Shown: positions 1 through 9,951 of the stretch, piece after piece
How the letters are laid out: each line of letters begins with the position of its first letter
Numbering within the stretch: the first letter of the stretch is position 1
Assembly (NCBI RefSeq): GCF_000718555.1
Contig: NZ_JOAN01000001.1
Span: 62,001 to 126,000, forward strand
DNA from: Micromonospora chokoriensis
Lineage (GTDB): Bacteria > Actinomycetota > Actinomycetes > Mycobacteriales > Micromonosporaceae
Length of the DNA: 64,000 bases
Reading direction: 5' to 3'
Program-made: the position numbers and the translations under genes
Notes under the pieces: model-generated
Database searches by the model: none
What the model saw: only the letters and a program-made list of their open reading frames with translations
What the model was told of the DNA's origin: nothing

Positions 1-1285
1 ACACGGCCACCTCGTCGGGGTCATGCCGGTGCCGCTGGTGTCGCCCCACCGCCAAGGTCCCGAGTCGCTGCCCGCGCGCGATCAGCGGGACCGCGAAACC
101 CTCCATCGGCCCGCCCAGGGGGATCTGCGCCGCGCTGCGGGACGCCTCGCGCAGGCGGGCCTGGATCGAATCCGGCCCGGTCTCCGCCAGCACCTTGTGC
201 AACTGCGGAAGCATCGACTCGTCGGCGTGGCTGGCCGCCGCCAGCCGGAGCCGGCCCCACTCGTCGGTGGTGTGCACCGCGCACCACTGACCGAGCCGCG
301 GCACCACCAACTGCGGCACCAGCGCCATGGTCAGGTCGACGTCCAACGACTGGGCCAGCAACTCGCTCGCCTCGGCCAGGAACGTCAGCCACACCTGCCG
401 GCGTACATCGGCCCTGCGCAGCCGGTCGTTCTCGAGATGCAGCGACAGCCGCTCGGCGGTGAGCACCGCCAACGGTTGGGCGTACGCCGACGGCGCGGCG
501 TCCAACTCCAACTCCCCGGCGTACGGGCGGTGCACCGTCAGCGGCACCCGGAGCAGCTCGCTGTCGGGGCGGGGCGATCGACCGAAGCGGGCCAGCACCT
601 GGCGGCCCTGCCCGTCGCCCCGGTCCAGGCGGATCGTGCCGCCGGCCGCGCCCACCATCTCGGCGACCCGGCTGAGCAGGCTGGTGGCGAAGTCGGGCAA
701 CGGGTCGTCCCCGTACAGGTCGGGGGCGGTCTGCATGAGTTCGCTCATCGCGCTGGCGCTCGGCGTGGACCGGTCGGCGCTCGTTGCAGGGCCGGCGCTG
801 GCGGGTGTCGACTCGCCGATAGTGCCCTCGGCCGGCGGGTCGGCGCCGGGGCGGTCCAGTCGGAACCAGACGCCCTTCCCGGTGGGCAGGTAGGTCGTGC
901 CCCAGCGGCTGGCGAAGTGGTCGACCAGCAGCAGGCCCCGGCCGCGTACGGAGACTTCGTCGATCTCGGTGGAGTCGTTGCGGGCGCCGACGGTCAGCTC
1001 GTCGCCCGAGCCGGGGGCGAAGTCGGAGACGGTGACGGTGATCCCGACCTCGTCGGCGACGACCTCGATGTCCAACTCGGTGCGGGCGTGCTCGACGGCG
1101 TTTGTGGTCAGCTCGGTGGTGAGCAGCAGGGCCTCGTTGGCCAACTCGTCGAGGTGTGACTCGGTCAACACCGAGCGGACGACGGCGCGGGCGGCGGCCG
1201 GCGTACGACGGTCTGCGGGCAGGCGGACACGCCGGACGGCCCCGTCCCGGGCCCCGGCCGTCGCGGCCCCCGCCTCGGCTGACAC
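1..1285 (-). CDS. PP2C-type sensor phosphatase, N-terminal part (ATPase + GAF); runs off left edge
   Basis: Reading right to left from a GTG at 1285 with GGAGG 8 nt upstream, the frame stays open to the window edge. The first ~135 residues form a GHKL anti-sigma-kinase-like ATPase: N box [10 protein letters not shown], then GRGLLLV and a GKGVWF box. A linker follows, then a GAF-like sensor region that is still running at position 1. In actinomycetes this order (HATPase, GAF, then SpoIIE/PP2C phosphatase) is common in proteins that control anti-sigma antagonists. The catalytic phosphatase domain would lie beyond the left edge, so the phosphatase call is inferred from architecture only. It is divergent from the HAMP kinase at 1566, and a STAS protein that could be a substrate lies at 9403-9738. 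Confidence 0.75.
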   Translation of the reverse strand, partial: MSAEAGAATAGARDGAVRRVRLPADRRTPAAARAVVRSVLTESHLDELANEALLLTTELTTNAVEHARTELDIEVVADEVGITVTVSDFAPGSGDELTVGARNDSTEIDEVSVRGRGLLLVDHFASRWGTTYLPTGKGVWFRLDRPGADPPAEGTIGESTPASAGPATSADRSTPSASAMSELMQTAPDLYGDDPLPDFATSLLSRVAEMVGAAGGTIRLDRGDGQGRQVLARFGRSPRPDSELLRVPLTVHRPYAGELELDAAPSAYAQPLAVLTAERLSLHLENDRLRRADVRRQVWLTFLAEASELLAQSLDVDLTMALVPQLVVPRLGQWCAVHTTDEWGRLRLAAASHADESMLPQLHKVLAETGPDSIQARLREASRSAAQIPLGGPMEGFAVPLIARGQRLGTLAVGRHQRHRHDPDEVAV

Positions 1286-1565
1286 CCCCGTATCCTCCAC
1301 CGTCCCCCTGTCAGGTGCCAAGCCGATCACCAATCGTGGGCTGTCGCGTCGGTCAGCGGCACCGCTGGCAGTGCGGGGTCCGCCGCGTCGAAACGACGGG
1401 TCCGGGAGCAGGGCGAGGTTTGCGACAGACCGCGTCGATCGGGCGGGTCGACGCGGCGATCGATGCCATCTGGCGGGTCGCGCACCCTGGCACTGCGGCG
1501 CGCGCGGGCACAATATGGGGTGCCGGTGTGTCCGCACGGACCGGCGCCCCCGAGTTGAGCGAGGA

Positions 1566-4500
1566 ATGATGACCACGGCGAAGCAGTCGGTGGCGGATCC
1601 GTCCGCGCCCGACCACGAGGCGCTCCTCGGTGAGTTGACCGAGGCACTGCGACGGATCGGTCGCGGTGACCTGAAGGTCCGGCTTCCCCGCCGCGCCGGC
1701 GCGGCCGGTGAGGTGGCGGACGCCTTCAACGAGGTGGTCTCGCTCCAGGAGCGGCAGTACCTCGACCTGCGGCGGATCAGCCGGATCGTCGGTCGCGACG
1801 GCCGGCTTACCGAGCGGCTCGACGACGAGGGGTTGGACGGCTCCTGGGCAGAGGGGCAGCGAGCGATCAACTCGCTGATCGACGACCTGGGTCGGCCGAC
1901 CACCGAGATCGCCCGGGTCATCGTGGCGGTGGCCGACGGCGACCTGTCCCAGCACATGGCGTTGGAGATCGACGGCCGGCCGCTGCGGGGTGAGTATCTG
2001 CGCATCGGGCGCACCGTGAACACGATGGTGGACCAGCTGTCGTCGTTCTCCAACGAGGTGACCCGGGTGGCCCGTGAGGTGGGCACCGAGGGCAAGTTGG
2101 GCGGCCAGGCCGACGTGCGGGGTGTCGCCGGCACCTGGAAGGACCTCACCGACTCGGTGAACACCATGGCGTCGAACCTGACCGGCCAGGTGCGGTCGAT
2201 CTCGCAGGTGGCGACGGCGGTGGCCAAGGGCGATCTGTCGCAGAAGATCACGGTCGGCGCGCGTGGTGAGGTGGCCGAGCTGGCCGCCACGATGAACTAC
2301 CTCACCGACACGCTGCGGCTCTTCGCCGAGCAGGTGACCCGGGTGGCCCGCGAGGTGGGCACCGAGGGCAAGCTCGGCGGCCAGGCCGAGGTGCCGAACG
2401 TGGCGGGCACGTGGAAGGACCTCACCGACAGCGTCAACTCGATGGCGTCGAACCTGACCGCCCAGGTCCGTAACATCGCGCAGGTCTCCACGGCGGTGGC
2501 GCGCGGTGACCTGTCGCAGAAGATCACGGTGGCGGCGCAGGGCGAGATCCTGGAGCTGAAGGACACCGTCAACACGATGGTGGACCAGTTGTCGTCGTTC
2601 GCCGACGAGGTGACCCGGGTCGCGCGTGAGGTGGGCATCGAGGGCAAGTTGGGTGGTCAGGCGCAGGTACGCGGCGTCTCCGGCACCTGGCGGGACCTCA
2701 CCGAGAACGTCAACCAGTTGGCCGGCAACCTCACCAGCCAGGTCCGCAACATCTCCCAGGTCTCCACGGCGGTGGCCAAGGGTGACCTGTCGCAGAAGAT
2801 CACGGTGGACGCCCAGGGCGAGATCCTGGAGCTGAAGAACACCGTCAACACGATGGTCGATCAGTTGTCGTCGTTCGCCGACGAGGTGACCCGGGTGGCC
2901 CGCGAGGTGGGCACCGAGGGCAACCTGGGCGGCCAGGCGCAGGTGAAGGGCGTCTCCGGCACCTGGCGTGACCTGACTGACAACGTGAACTCGATGGCGT
3001 CGAACCTGACCAGTCAGGTCCGCAACATCGCCTCGGTGACCACCGCCGTGGCGAAGGGTGACCTGTCGCCTGACCGACAACGTGAACTCGATGGCGTCGA
3101 ACCTGACCGCCCAGGTGCGCAACATCGCCCAGGTCTCCACGGCGGTCGCGAAGGGTGACCTGTCGCAGAAGATCACGGTGGACGCGCGGGGCGAGATCCT
3201 GGAGCTGAAGTCGACTGTCAACACGATGGTGGACCAGTTGTCGTCGTTCGCCGACGAGGTGACGCGGGTGGCGCGTGAGGTGGGCACCGAGGGCAAGCTC
3301 GGTGGTCAGGCGCAGGTGAAGGGTGTCTCCGGCACCTGGCGGGACCTGACTGACAACGTGAACTCGATGGCGTCGAACCTGACCAGTCAGGTCCGCAACA
3401 TCGCCTCGGTGACCACCGCCGTGGCGAAGGGTGACCTGTCGGAGGTCGGCATCGAGGGCAAGCTCGGTGGTCAGGCGCAGGTTAAGGGTGTCTCCGGCAC
3501 CTGGCGCGACCTCACCGAGAACGTCAACCAGCTCGCCTCGACGCTGACCACGCAGTTGCGTGCCATCGCCCAGGTCTCCACCTCGGTGACCCGTGGCGAC
3601 CTGACCCAACGGATCGCGGTCAAGGCGCAGGGCGAGGTCGCCGAGCTGAAGGACAACATCAACCAGATGATCGTCACCCTCCGGGAGACGACCAAGAAGA
3701 ACGCCGAGCAGGGCTGGCTGGACTCCAACCTCGCTCGGATCGGCGGTCTGTTGCAGGGTCAGCGCGACCTCGGCGAGGTCTGCCGCATGATCATGACGGA
3801 GGTGACCCCGCTGGTCGACGCCCAGCTCGGCGCCTTCTTCCTGGCCGACGACGCCGACGGCAGCATGCGGCTGCGGCTGACCTCCTCGTACGGGTACGTG
3901 GCGCGGGGGCACGACGTCACCTTCGGGCCGGGTGAGGGGCTGGTCGGGCAGACCGCGCTCTCCCGTCGCACGATCCGGGTCAGCGCCTCCCCGAACAGCC
4001 GGCTCACCCTGCGCTCCGGTCTGGCCGAGACACCCCCGTCCGACCTGGTGGTGCTCCCCGTGCTGTTCGAGGGTGAGCTGCTCGGGGTGATCGAGTTCGC
4101 AAGCGTGTCGGCCTTCTCCGAGCTGCACCTGTCGTTCCTGGAGCGGCTGGTGCTCACCATCGGCATCGCGGTCAACACCATCCAGGCCAACCGGCGTACG
4201 GAGCAACTGCTGGCCCAGTCGCAGCGGCTGGCGCACGAGATGCAGGAGCAGTCGGCGGAGTTGCAGCGCACCAACGCCGAGTTGGAGGAGAAGGCCACTC
4301 TGCTGTCCGAGCAGAAGGGCAACATCGAGACGAAGAACCGGGAGATCGAGCTGGCGCGGCTGGGCCTGGAGGAGAAGGCTCAGCAGCTGACCCGGGCGTC
4401 GGCCTACAAGTCGGAGTTCCTGGCCAACATGAGCCACGAGCTGCGTACCCCGCTGAACTCGTTGCTGTTGCTGGCCCGTCTGCTGGCCGAGAACTCGGAG

Positions 4501-5646
4501 CAGAACCTCAGCCCGAAGCAGATCGAGTTCGCCCGGACCATCCACGGGTCCGGCTCCGACCTGCTGCGTCTGATCGACGACATCCTCGACCTGTCCAAGA
4601 TCGAGGCGGGTCGGATGGACGTCGAGCCGACCGAGATCCGCTTCTCCGAGCTGCGCGGCTTCGTCGAGCAGGCGTTCGCGCCGCAGGCCGAGGAGAAGAA
4701 CCTGGACTTCCAGGTACGGGTGAGCAAGGATCTGCCGCCGGCGTTGGTGACCGACGCGCAGCGATTGCAGCAGATCCTGCGCAACCTGCTCTCCAACGCG
4801 GTGAAGTTCACCGACAACGGTGCGGTGACACTGCGGATCGCCCCGGCGGCGGAGAACGTGGTCTTCGACGTCCCGGCGCTGACGAACGCTCAGCAGGTGA
4901 TCGCGTTCACCGTGATCGACACCGGGATCGGCATCTCCGACGACAAGTTGTCGATCATCTTCGAGGCGTTCCAGCAGGCCGACGGCACGACCAGTCGCCG
5001 CTATGGCGGCACCGGCCTGGGGCTGTCGATCAGCCGTGATCTGGCCCGACTGATCGGCGGCACCATCACCGTCTCGTCGGCGCCCGGTCAGGGTTCGACC
5101 TTCACCCTCTTCGTGCCGCAGGTGTTGGCCCCGGACGCCGTGGTCGCGCCTCAGTCACCGTCTCCGCAGCGCGCTGGCCTGCCGTCGTCGCTGCTGATGC
5201 CGCCGCTGGAGTTGTTGCCGGAGCGGCCCGAGGCGCCGGTCACCCGCCAACTGGATGGCGCCACCGTGCTGATCGTGGATGACGACGTCCGCAACGTCTT
5301 CGCCTTGACCAGCGCGTTGGAGTTGCACGGGATGACCGTGCTGTACTCGGACAACGGGGCGGACGGTGTCCGCCTGCTGGCCGAGCACCCGGAGGTGGAC
5401 ATCGTGCTGATGGACGCCATGATGCCCGACCAGGACGGTTACGAGACCACCCGCCAGATTCGCCGCAACCACCGGTTCGCCGACCTGCCGGTGGTCTTCC
5501 TGACCGCGAAGGCGATGCCGGGTGACCGCGAGTCGGCGCTCGCCGCTGGCGGCAGCGACTACATCACCAAGCCGGTCGACCTGGACGACCTGATCGAGTT
5601 GATGTCGTCCTGGATCAACGGCAGCCGGACCGAGGAGACTTCGTGA
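1566..5646 (+). CDS. HAMP-array hybrid sensor histidine kinase (frameshifted in the repeat array)
   Basis: Soluble hybrid kinase without a membrane segment. Order: a long array of ~92-residue HAMP units (about 1620-3690; motifs [35 protein letters not shown]), a GAF domain (about 3720-4200), a coiled coil, HisKA with the phospho-His in [10 protein letters not shown] (codon about 4435), HATPase (about 4720-5120) and a C-terminal receiver (about 5265-5630; phospho-Asp in LMDAMMPD, codon 5413; Lys in YITKPV). The frame opened at 1566 is lost at 3068/3069, where it shifts by one base; the rest of the protein reads from there to 5646. A second abnormal but in-frame join lies at 3441/3442. Either repeat collapse during assembly or a real lesion is possible. 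Two ATGs (1566, 1569) follow GAGGA. The stop overlaps the next gene (GTGA). Confidence 0.85.
2056..3560 (+). repeat. Tandem ~276-bp HAMP-coding repeats
   Basis: Near-identical tandem units of about 276 bp (92 codons) encode successive HAMP domains. A 99-nt block at 2970-3068 is repeated without change at 3343-3441. Both copies end at GACCTGTCG and then jump to a different phase of the repeat instead of continuing into the expected CAGAAGATCACG. Confidence 0.9.
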
Positions 5647-6197
5647 CCCAGATGGCCAAGGCGCTGCTCGTGGACGACCGGCGGCAGAATCTGACGGCCC
5701 TGGAGGCGATCCTTCAGGGCCTGCCGGTCCAGTCCGTTGCGGTGGAGAGCGGCGAGGCGGCGCTCAAGCAGCTGCTGGTGGACGACTTCGCGGTGATCCT
5801 CTTGGACGCGCAGATGCCGGACATGGACGGCTTCGAGACGGCGAGCCACATCAAGCGCCGCGAGCGGACCCGGCATGTGCCGATCATCTTCCTCACCGCC
5901 GCCGACCGGGACGCCCAGCTCGCCCTTCGGGGTTACCAGGTGGGTGCGGTGGACTACCTGACCAAGCCGTTCGACCCGTGGGTGCTTCGGGCCAAGGTGT
6001 CGGTCTTCGTCGAGCTGTGGGTGAAGACCCGCCAGTTGGCCACCCAGTCGGACCTGGTTCGGGAACGCGACATGCAGTGGCGGCGGCTCACCGACGCGGT
6101 CGACGAGGCGACGGCCCTGCTGCGCTCCGACGATCCGGAGGTCCGCGACCGGGCGGTACGACTGCTCGAACAGGCCCGCTGGGGCAACAACTCCTAA
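5643..6197 (+). CDS. Response regulator, receiver domain with C-terminal helical tail
   Basis: 184 residues starting at GTG 5643, overlapping the kinase stop by 4 nt, so translation is coupled. Receiver residues are intact: acidic pair D11/D12, phospho-acceptor D55 in LLDAQMPDMDG, K108 in YLTKPF. After about residue 120 there is only a helical, coiled-coil-like tail (FVELWVKTRQLA... to the end) and no DNA-binding or enzymatic output domain. It probably acts by protein-protein contact or as a phosphate shuttle with the upstream hybrid kinase. An in-frame ATG three codons in (MAKALLV) is an alternative start. It converges with the MarR-type gene, with stops 2 nt apart. Confidence 0.9.
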   Translation: MTQMAKALLVDDRRQNLTALEAILQGLPVQSVAVESGEAALKQLLVDDFAVILLDAQMPDMDGFETASHIKRRERTRHVPIIFLTAADRDAQLALRGYQVGAVDYLTKPFDPWVLRAKVSVFVELWVKTRQLATQSDLVRERDMQWRRLTDAVDEATALLRSDDPEVRDRAVRLLEQARWGNNS

Positions 6198-6199
6198 GC

Positions 6200-6697
6200 T
6201 CAGCCCTCGCCGGGTCTGACGTGGCCGGTGGCGGCCCGCCGCTCCCGCCAGCGCTGACCCATCGAGTCGATCTCCTCCTGGACGAAGATGAAGAAGTCGC
6301 GCATCTCGGCCACCCGTTCGCCGGCCGGCGTGTTGGGGCCGTCGAGGGCGCTAACGCCGCCATCTGCGACGTCGATGAACGTCTTGTAGAGCACGGTCTT
6401 CGTGATGGTGGCCTCGTACCAGGGGTTGTCTGGCATCCGGTAGCGGTCCCGGCGGGACCGGGGGACCGGCTCGCGGATCAGCATCCCGAACTGGGTGAGG
6501 TAGCGGACGGCACCGCTGACCGCCGCCGCGCTCACTCCGAGCCGATCGCCGATCTCGGCGGCGGTCAGTGGGTCGTCCGCGCTCATCACCGTGAACAGCA
6601 CCCGGGCGGCCATCCGCGGGAACCCGACCTCCGCGAAGGCCAACGCCATCCGTTCGACGAAGAGATGCACCGGGTCGTGGCTGTCAGTGGCTGCCAT
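6200..6697 (-). CDS. GbsR/MarR-family transcriptional regulator
   Basis: 165 residues from ATG 6697, preceded by GGAGGG. A winged helix-turn-helix spans about residues 30-85 (ARVLFTVMSADDPLTAAEIG, then a recognition helix SAAAVSGAVRYL), followed by a C-terminal helical dimerisation part. This matches the GbsR-like/MarR group in which a short regulator faces an ABC exporter. It is divergent from the exporter genes at 6786. The 16-bp near-palindrome at 6750-6765 lies between them and overlaps the exporter's -35, so it is the likely operator. Inducer unknown. Confidence 0.85.
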   Translation of the reverse strand: MAATDSHDPVHLFVERMALAFAEVGFPRMAARVLFTVMSADDPLTAAEIGDRLGVSAAAVSGAVRYLTQFGMLIREPVPRSRRDRYRMPDNPWYEATITKTVLYKTFIDVADGGVSALDGPNTPAGERVAEMRDFFIFVQEEIDSMGQRWRERRAATGHVRPGEG

Positions 6698-6749
6698 GGC
6701 GGTCCCTCCATCGTCACGAGCACCCGATGGTGCCCTGGCTCTCGCAATC

Positions 6750-6765
6750 TTCACAACTTTGTGAA
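6750..6765. promoter_or_regulatory. Palindromic operator for the GbsR/MarR regulator (predicted)
   Basis: TTCACAACTTTGTGAA is a 16-bp inverted repeat with mismatches only at the central two bases. It sits between the regulator and the ABC exporter and contains the TTCACA used as the exporter -35 (6750-6755). Confidence 0.6.
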
Positions 6766-6785
6766 ACAAGTGTAGCTTCCGATAT
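6750..6785 (+). promoter_or_regulatory. Leaderless promoter of the ABC exporter (predicted)
   Basis: -35 TTCACA (6750-6755), 17-nt spacer, -10 TAGCTT (6773-6778), then 7 nt to ATG 6786. No Shine-Dalgarno precedes the ATG, so the transcript probably starts at or next to the start codon. Confidence 0.55.
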
Positions 6786-7682
6786 ATGGAAACTCCGATT
6801 GAGGTTTCCGGCCTGGTCAAGACCTTCGGCCGGACCCGGGCGCTCGACGGTCTCGACCTGACCGTCCGCACCGGCGAGGTGCACGGCTTCCTCGGCCCGA
6901 ACGGCGCCGGCAAGTCGACCACCATCCGGGCACTGCTCGGCCTGTTGCGGACGGACGCGGGGGTCGTCCGCCTGCTTGGTGGCGACCCGTGGCGCGACGC
7001 GGTGGCTCTGCACCGTCGGCTGGCGTACGTGCCGGGCGACGTGACGCTCTGGCCCAACCTCTCCGGCGGTGAGGTCATCGATCTGCTCGGCCGGATGCGC
7101 GGCGGCCTCGATCCGGCCCGCCGAGCCGAGCTGCTCGACTCCTTCGAGTTGGACCCGCGCAAGAAGGGCCGGGCCTACTCCAAGGGCAACCGGCAGAAGG
7201 TCGGCCTGGTGGCCGCCCTCGCCTCCGACGCCGAGCTGCTCATCCTGGACGAGCCGACCTCCGGCCTGGACCCGCTGATGGAGGAGGTCTTCCAGAGCTG
7301 GGTCCGCCGGGCCAAGGCGGACGGCCGCACCGTGCTGCTCTCCAGCCACATCCTGGCCGAGGTGGAAGCGCTCTGCGACCGGGTGACGATCATCCGCAAC
7401 GGGCGGGACGTGGAGACTGGCACCCTCACCGAGCTGCGCCACCTGCGGCGGACCTCGATCGAGGCGGAGCTGACCGGCCCGGCGGACGGCCTGGGCCAGC
7501 TCGCCGGCGTGCACGACCTGCGGGTGGACGGCCATCGGGTGCGCTTCGACGTGGAGAACGCCGCGCTGGACGCCGCCCTGCGCAAGCTCACCGACATCGG
7601 CGTACGGAGTCTGGTCAGCCAGCCCCCGACGTTGGAGCAGTTGTTCCTGCGGCACTACCAGGCCGACCAGGTGCGGTCATGA
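6786..7682 (+). CDS. ABC exporter, ATP-binding subunit (TnrB2-like)
   Basis: 298 residues. Walker [10 protein letters not shown] near residue 39, a divergent signature YSKGNRQKV in place of LSGGQ, Walker [14 protein letters not shown], and an H-loop in [13 protein letters not shown]. The C-terminal ~80 residues form the usual DUF4162-like tail of drug exporters. The pairing with the 537-residue permease that overlaps its stop by 4 nt (ATGA) resembles the tetronasin/antibiotic exporter pairs of actinomycetes; that is a family resemblance and the substrate is unknown. Expression is probably controlled by the divergent GbsR/MarR protein. The start at 6786 has no ribosome site and looks leaderless. 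Confidence 0.9.
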   Translation: METPIEVSGLVKTFGRTRALDGLDLTVRTGEVHGFLGPNGAGKSTTIRALLGLLRTDAGVVRLLGGDPWRDAVALHRRLAYVPGDVTLWPNLSGGEVIDLLGRMRGGLDPARRAELLDSFELDPRKKGRAYSKGNRQKVGLVAALASDAELLILDEPTSGLDPLMEEVFQSWVRRAKADGRTVLLSSHILAEVEALCDRVTIIRNGRDVETGTLTELRHLRRTSIEAELTGPADGLGQLAGVHDLRVDGHRVRFDVENAALDAALRKLTDIGVRSLVSQPPTLEQLFLRHYQADQVRS

Positions 7683-9292
7683 CCGCCTACACCGGCACCC
7701 GGCACCTCGTCCGGCTGATCCTGCGCCGGGACCGGGTCGTGTTGCCGATCTGGGTTCTCCTGTTGGCGGTGCTGCCCGCCAGCTATGCCGGCGCGTACGC
7801 CGAGCTGTACCCGACCGCCGCCGAACGGGCCGCGTACCTCGCCGGCACGGCCAGCAACCCGTCGATCGTCGCCCTGCTCGGTCCGGTGTACGGCGACAGC
7901 ATCGGTGCCCTCACCGTCCAGCGCGCCGGTCTGCTGGCCCTGATCGCCGGGCTGGCCAGCGTGCTCACCGTGGTCCGGCACACCCGCACCGAGGAGGAGG
8001 CCGGTCGCCGGGAGCTGCTCGGTGCCACTGTGCTGGGCCGGTACGCCGGGCTGACCGCCGCGCTGCTGGTTACGTACGCCGCGAATGTGCTGCTCGGCCT
8101 GCTCGTCGCCGCCGGCCTGGTCGCTGCCGGCCTGCCCGGCGCGGGTTCGGTGCTCTTCGGCGCCGGCGTGGCGCTCACCGGCATCGTCTTCGCCACGGTC
8201 GGCGGGCTGACCGCGCAACTCACCGAGAGCGCGGCGGGAGCGCGCGGGATCGGCCTGGGTGTGCTCGGGCTGGCCTTCGTGCTGCGGCTGGGCGGCGACG
8301 CCGGGGCCTCCGGCGGCACCGGTGGGAGTGCGGAGTGGCTGAGCTGGCTCTCGCCGCTGGGCTGGGCGGCCCGTGGCCGGGCGTACGCCGACGAGCGCTG
8401 GTGGGTGCTGCTGCTGCCGGTGCTGTTCAGCGTGCTGGTCGCGCTCGTCGCGTACCCCGTCTCGGTCCGCCGTGACCTCGGCGCGGGAGTGCTCCCGTCC
8501 CGGCTCGGCCCGGCCACCGCCGGCGCGGGGCTGGCCGGCCCGATCGGCCTGGCGTGGCGGCTGCACCGGGGCCAACTGCTCGGGTGGACCGTCGGTTTCG
8601 GGCTGCTCGGCCTGGTGCTCGGTGGCGCGGCGGACGCCGCTGGCCAAGCCGTCGAGGGCAACCAGCAGCTCGCCGAGATCCTGTCCCGCCTCGGTGGCAG
8701 CTCCGCGCTCGCCGAGGCGTACCTCGGTGGGACGTTGAGCCTGACCGGGTTGGCCGCCGCCGGGTACGGCATCCAGGCCGCCCTGCGAGCGCGGGCGGAG
8801 GAGGTCGCCGGGCGGGCCGAACCGTTGCTCGCGACGGCGGTGAGCCGGAGCCGCTGGCTGGTCGCGCATCTGATCTTCGCGCTGCTCGGCCCGGCGGTGG
8901 TGCTGGCGGTCGCCGGGCTCGCCACCGGGCTGGCCTACGGTCTGAGCGTCGGCGATGTCGGCCGTGAGCTGCCGCGGCTGCTCGGTGCCGGGCTGGCCCA
9001 GGTGCCGGCGGCCTGGGTGCTGGCCGGGCTGGCGGCGCTGCTGGTCGGCTGGCTGCCCCGTCTCTCCGGGGTCGCCTGGGCAGTGCTCGCCGCCTGCCTC
9101 CTGCTAGGTCAGCTAGGCGCGGTGCTGAAGCTCAACCAGTGGGCGCTGAACCTCTCCCCATTCACCCACACCCCACAGGTCCTCAGCCCAGATTGGTCCG
9201 TCACCCCCCTACTAGCCCTGAGCGCCCTAACAGCCGCCCTGCTAGCCCTATCCCTAAAAACCTTCCAAACCCGAAACATCCCCACCCCCTGA
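7679..9292 (+). CDS. ABC exporter, large membrane permease (TnrB3-like)
   Basis: 537 residues, with about 10-12 hydrophobic segments in two halves, as in the tetronasin-exporter permease group. The N terminus [19 protein letters not shown] and the following [20 protein letters not shown] region are typical of that family. It is translationally coupled to the ATPase gene through ATGA. The last ~65 codons are unusual: at least eight CTA leucine codons plus AAA, ACA and CGA, in a strongly C-rich strand, unlike the GC-rich third positions before about 9100. The stop codon is followed at once by a TTGATC-type hairpin. Confidence 0.88.
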   Translation: MTAYTGTRHLVRLILRRDRVVLPIWVLLLAVLPASYAGAYAELYPTAAERAAYLAGTASNPSIVALLGPVYGDSIGALTVQRAGLLALIAGLASVLTVVRHTRTEEEAGRRELLGATVLGRYAGLTAALLVTYAANVLLGLLVAAGLVAAGLPGAGSVLFGAGVALTGIVFATVGGLTAQLTESAAGARGIGLGVLGLAFVLRLGGDAGASGGTGGSAEWLSWLSPLGWAARGRAYADERWWVLLLPVLFSVLVALVAYPVSVRRDLGAGVLPSRLGPATAGAGLAGPIGLAWRLHRGQLLGWTVGFGLLGLVLGGAADAAGQAVEGNQQLAEILSRLGGSSALAEAYLGGTLSLTGLAAAGYGIQAALRARAEEVAGRAEPLLATAVSRSRWLVAHLIFALLGPAVVLAVAGLATGLAYGLSVGDVGRELPRLLGAGLAQVPAAWVLAGLAALLVGWLPRLSGVAWAVLAACLLLGQLGAVLKLNQWALNLSPFTHTPQVLSPDWSVTPLLALSALTAALLALSLKTFQTRNIPTP

Positions 9293-9383
9293 CCTCGTTG
9301 ATCATGCTGACCCACGCGCTGATCATGAGGTTGGCGGATCGATCGGGCCCTGAATCGCCCGTCAACCTCATGATCAACCGAGG
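9293..9383. terminator. TTGATC-type palindrome between convergent genes
   Basis: Nested inverted repeats: TGATCATGAGGTTG (9320-9333) pairs perfectly with CAACCTCATGATCA (9363-9376), and CCTCGTTGATCATG (9293-9306) can pair with CATGATCAACCGAGG (9369-9383). It lies between the exporter stop and the STAS stop on opposite strands, so it could end both transcripts. Confidence 0.6.
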
Positions 9384-9402
9384 AGGGAGGGCAGGGCGGG
9401 GG

Positions 9403-9738
9403 TTAGCCGGTGGGTTGGTCGTTGCGGATCATCAGGGCGCTGCGGAGGCCCGTGATGTCCAGGACGCGGATCAGGAAGTCGCCCACGTGGGTCAGCATCA
9501 GCAGGCTCTGCGCGTGGCTGGCCTTGCGGCTGAGCACGACCAGGGTGCCCAGACCCTGCGAGTCGCAGAAGGTGACACCGCCGAGGTCGAGCACGATCCG
9601 CGGGGGCGGGTCGGCCAGCACCTCGTTGACGACGGTGGAGAGCTGCGCCGCCGTGAGCATGTCGATCTCACCGGCCAGGCGCAGCACTGCTTCGTCGCCC
9701 GTCCGGTGTAGCGTGATGGACAGTTCGGCACGATCCAC
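9403..9738 (-). CDS. STAS-domain anti-sigma factor antagonist
   Basis: 111 residues, entirely one STAS domain. The phosphorylatable serine is S60 in CDSQGLGTL, and the strand before it (PRIVLDLGGVTF) is canonical. Such proteins bind an anti-sigma kinase when unphosphorylated and are reactivated by PP2C phosphatases, which makes the partial phosphatase at 1-1285 a plausible but unproven partner. GTG 9738 has no Shine-Dalgarno; TAGGCT lies 6 nt upstream, so it is probably leaderless. Confidence 0.9.
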   Translation of the reverse strand: MDRAELSITLHRTGDEAVLRLAGEIDMLTAAQLSTVVNEVLADPPPRIVLDLGGVTFCDSQGLGTLVVLSRKASHAQSLLMLTHVGDFLIRVLDITGLRSALMIRNDQPTG

Positions 9739-9744
9739 CCGGTC

Positions 9745-9750
9745 AGCCTA
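9745..9750 (-). promoter_or_regulatory. -10 hexamer for the STAS gene (leaderless)
   Basis: TAGGCT on the minus strand, 6 nt before GTG 9738, with no ribosome-binding site in between. Confidence 0.45.
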
Positions 9751-9951
9751 GCGCGATCCGACCGACCCGGCCTGTCGAGACCGCGAGCCGCCGACGCCCC
9801 AGGCCCCGAGCCACTGCCGCCGCAGGCCTCGAGCCCCCGCCGTCCAGGCCGCTAGCTCCCCGCTGACGAGCGCTGGCCATGGGTGAGCCGGGTAACCCCA
9901 CCACGGGGTGGCTGCTGGTTGACCCTTCGGCGCTGTCACAATGGCGGCATC

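Noticed and set aside
2056..3560. CRISPR-like array
   Set aside because: Repeats are 276 bp, tandem without spacers, and encode HAMP domains.
6750..6765. Palindrome TTCACAACTTTGTGAA as a Rex operator
   Set aside because: The half-sites are in the opposite order (TTCACA first); Rex sites read TTGTGAA-N4-TTCACAA.
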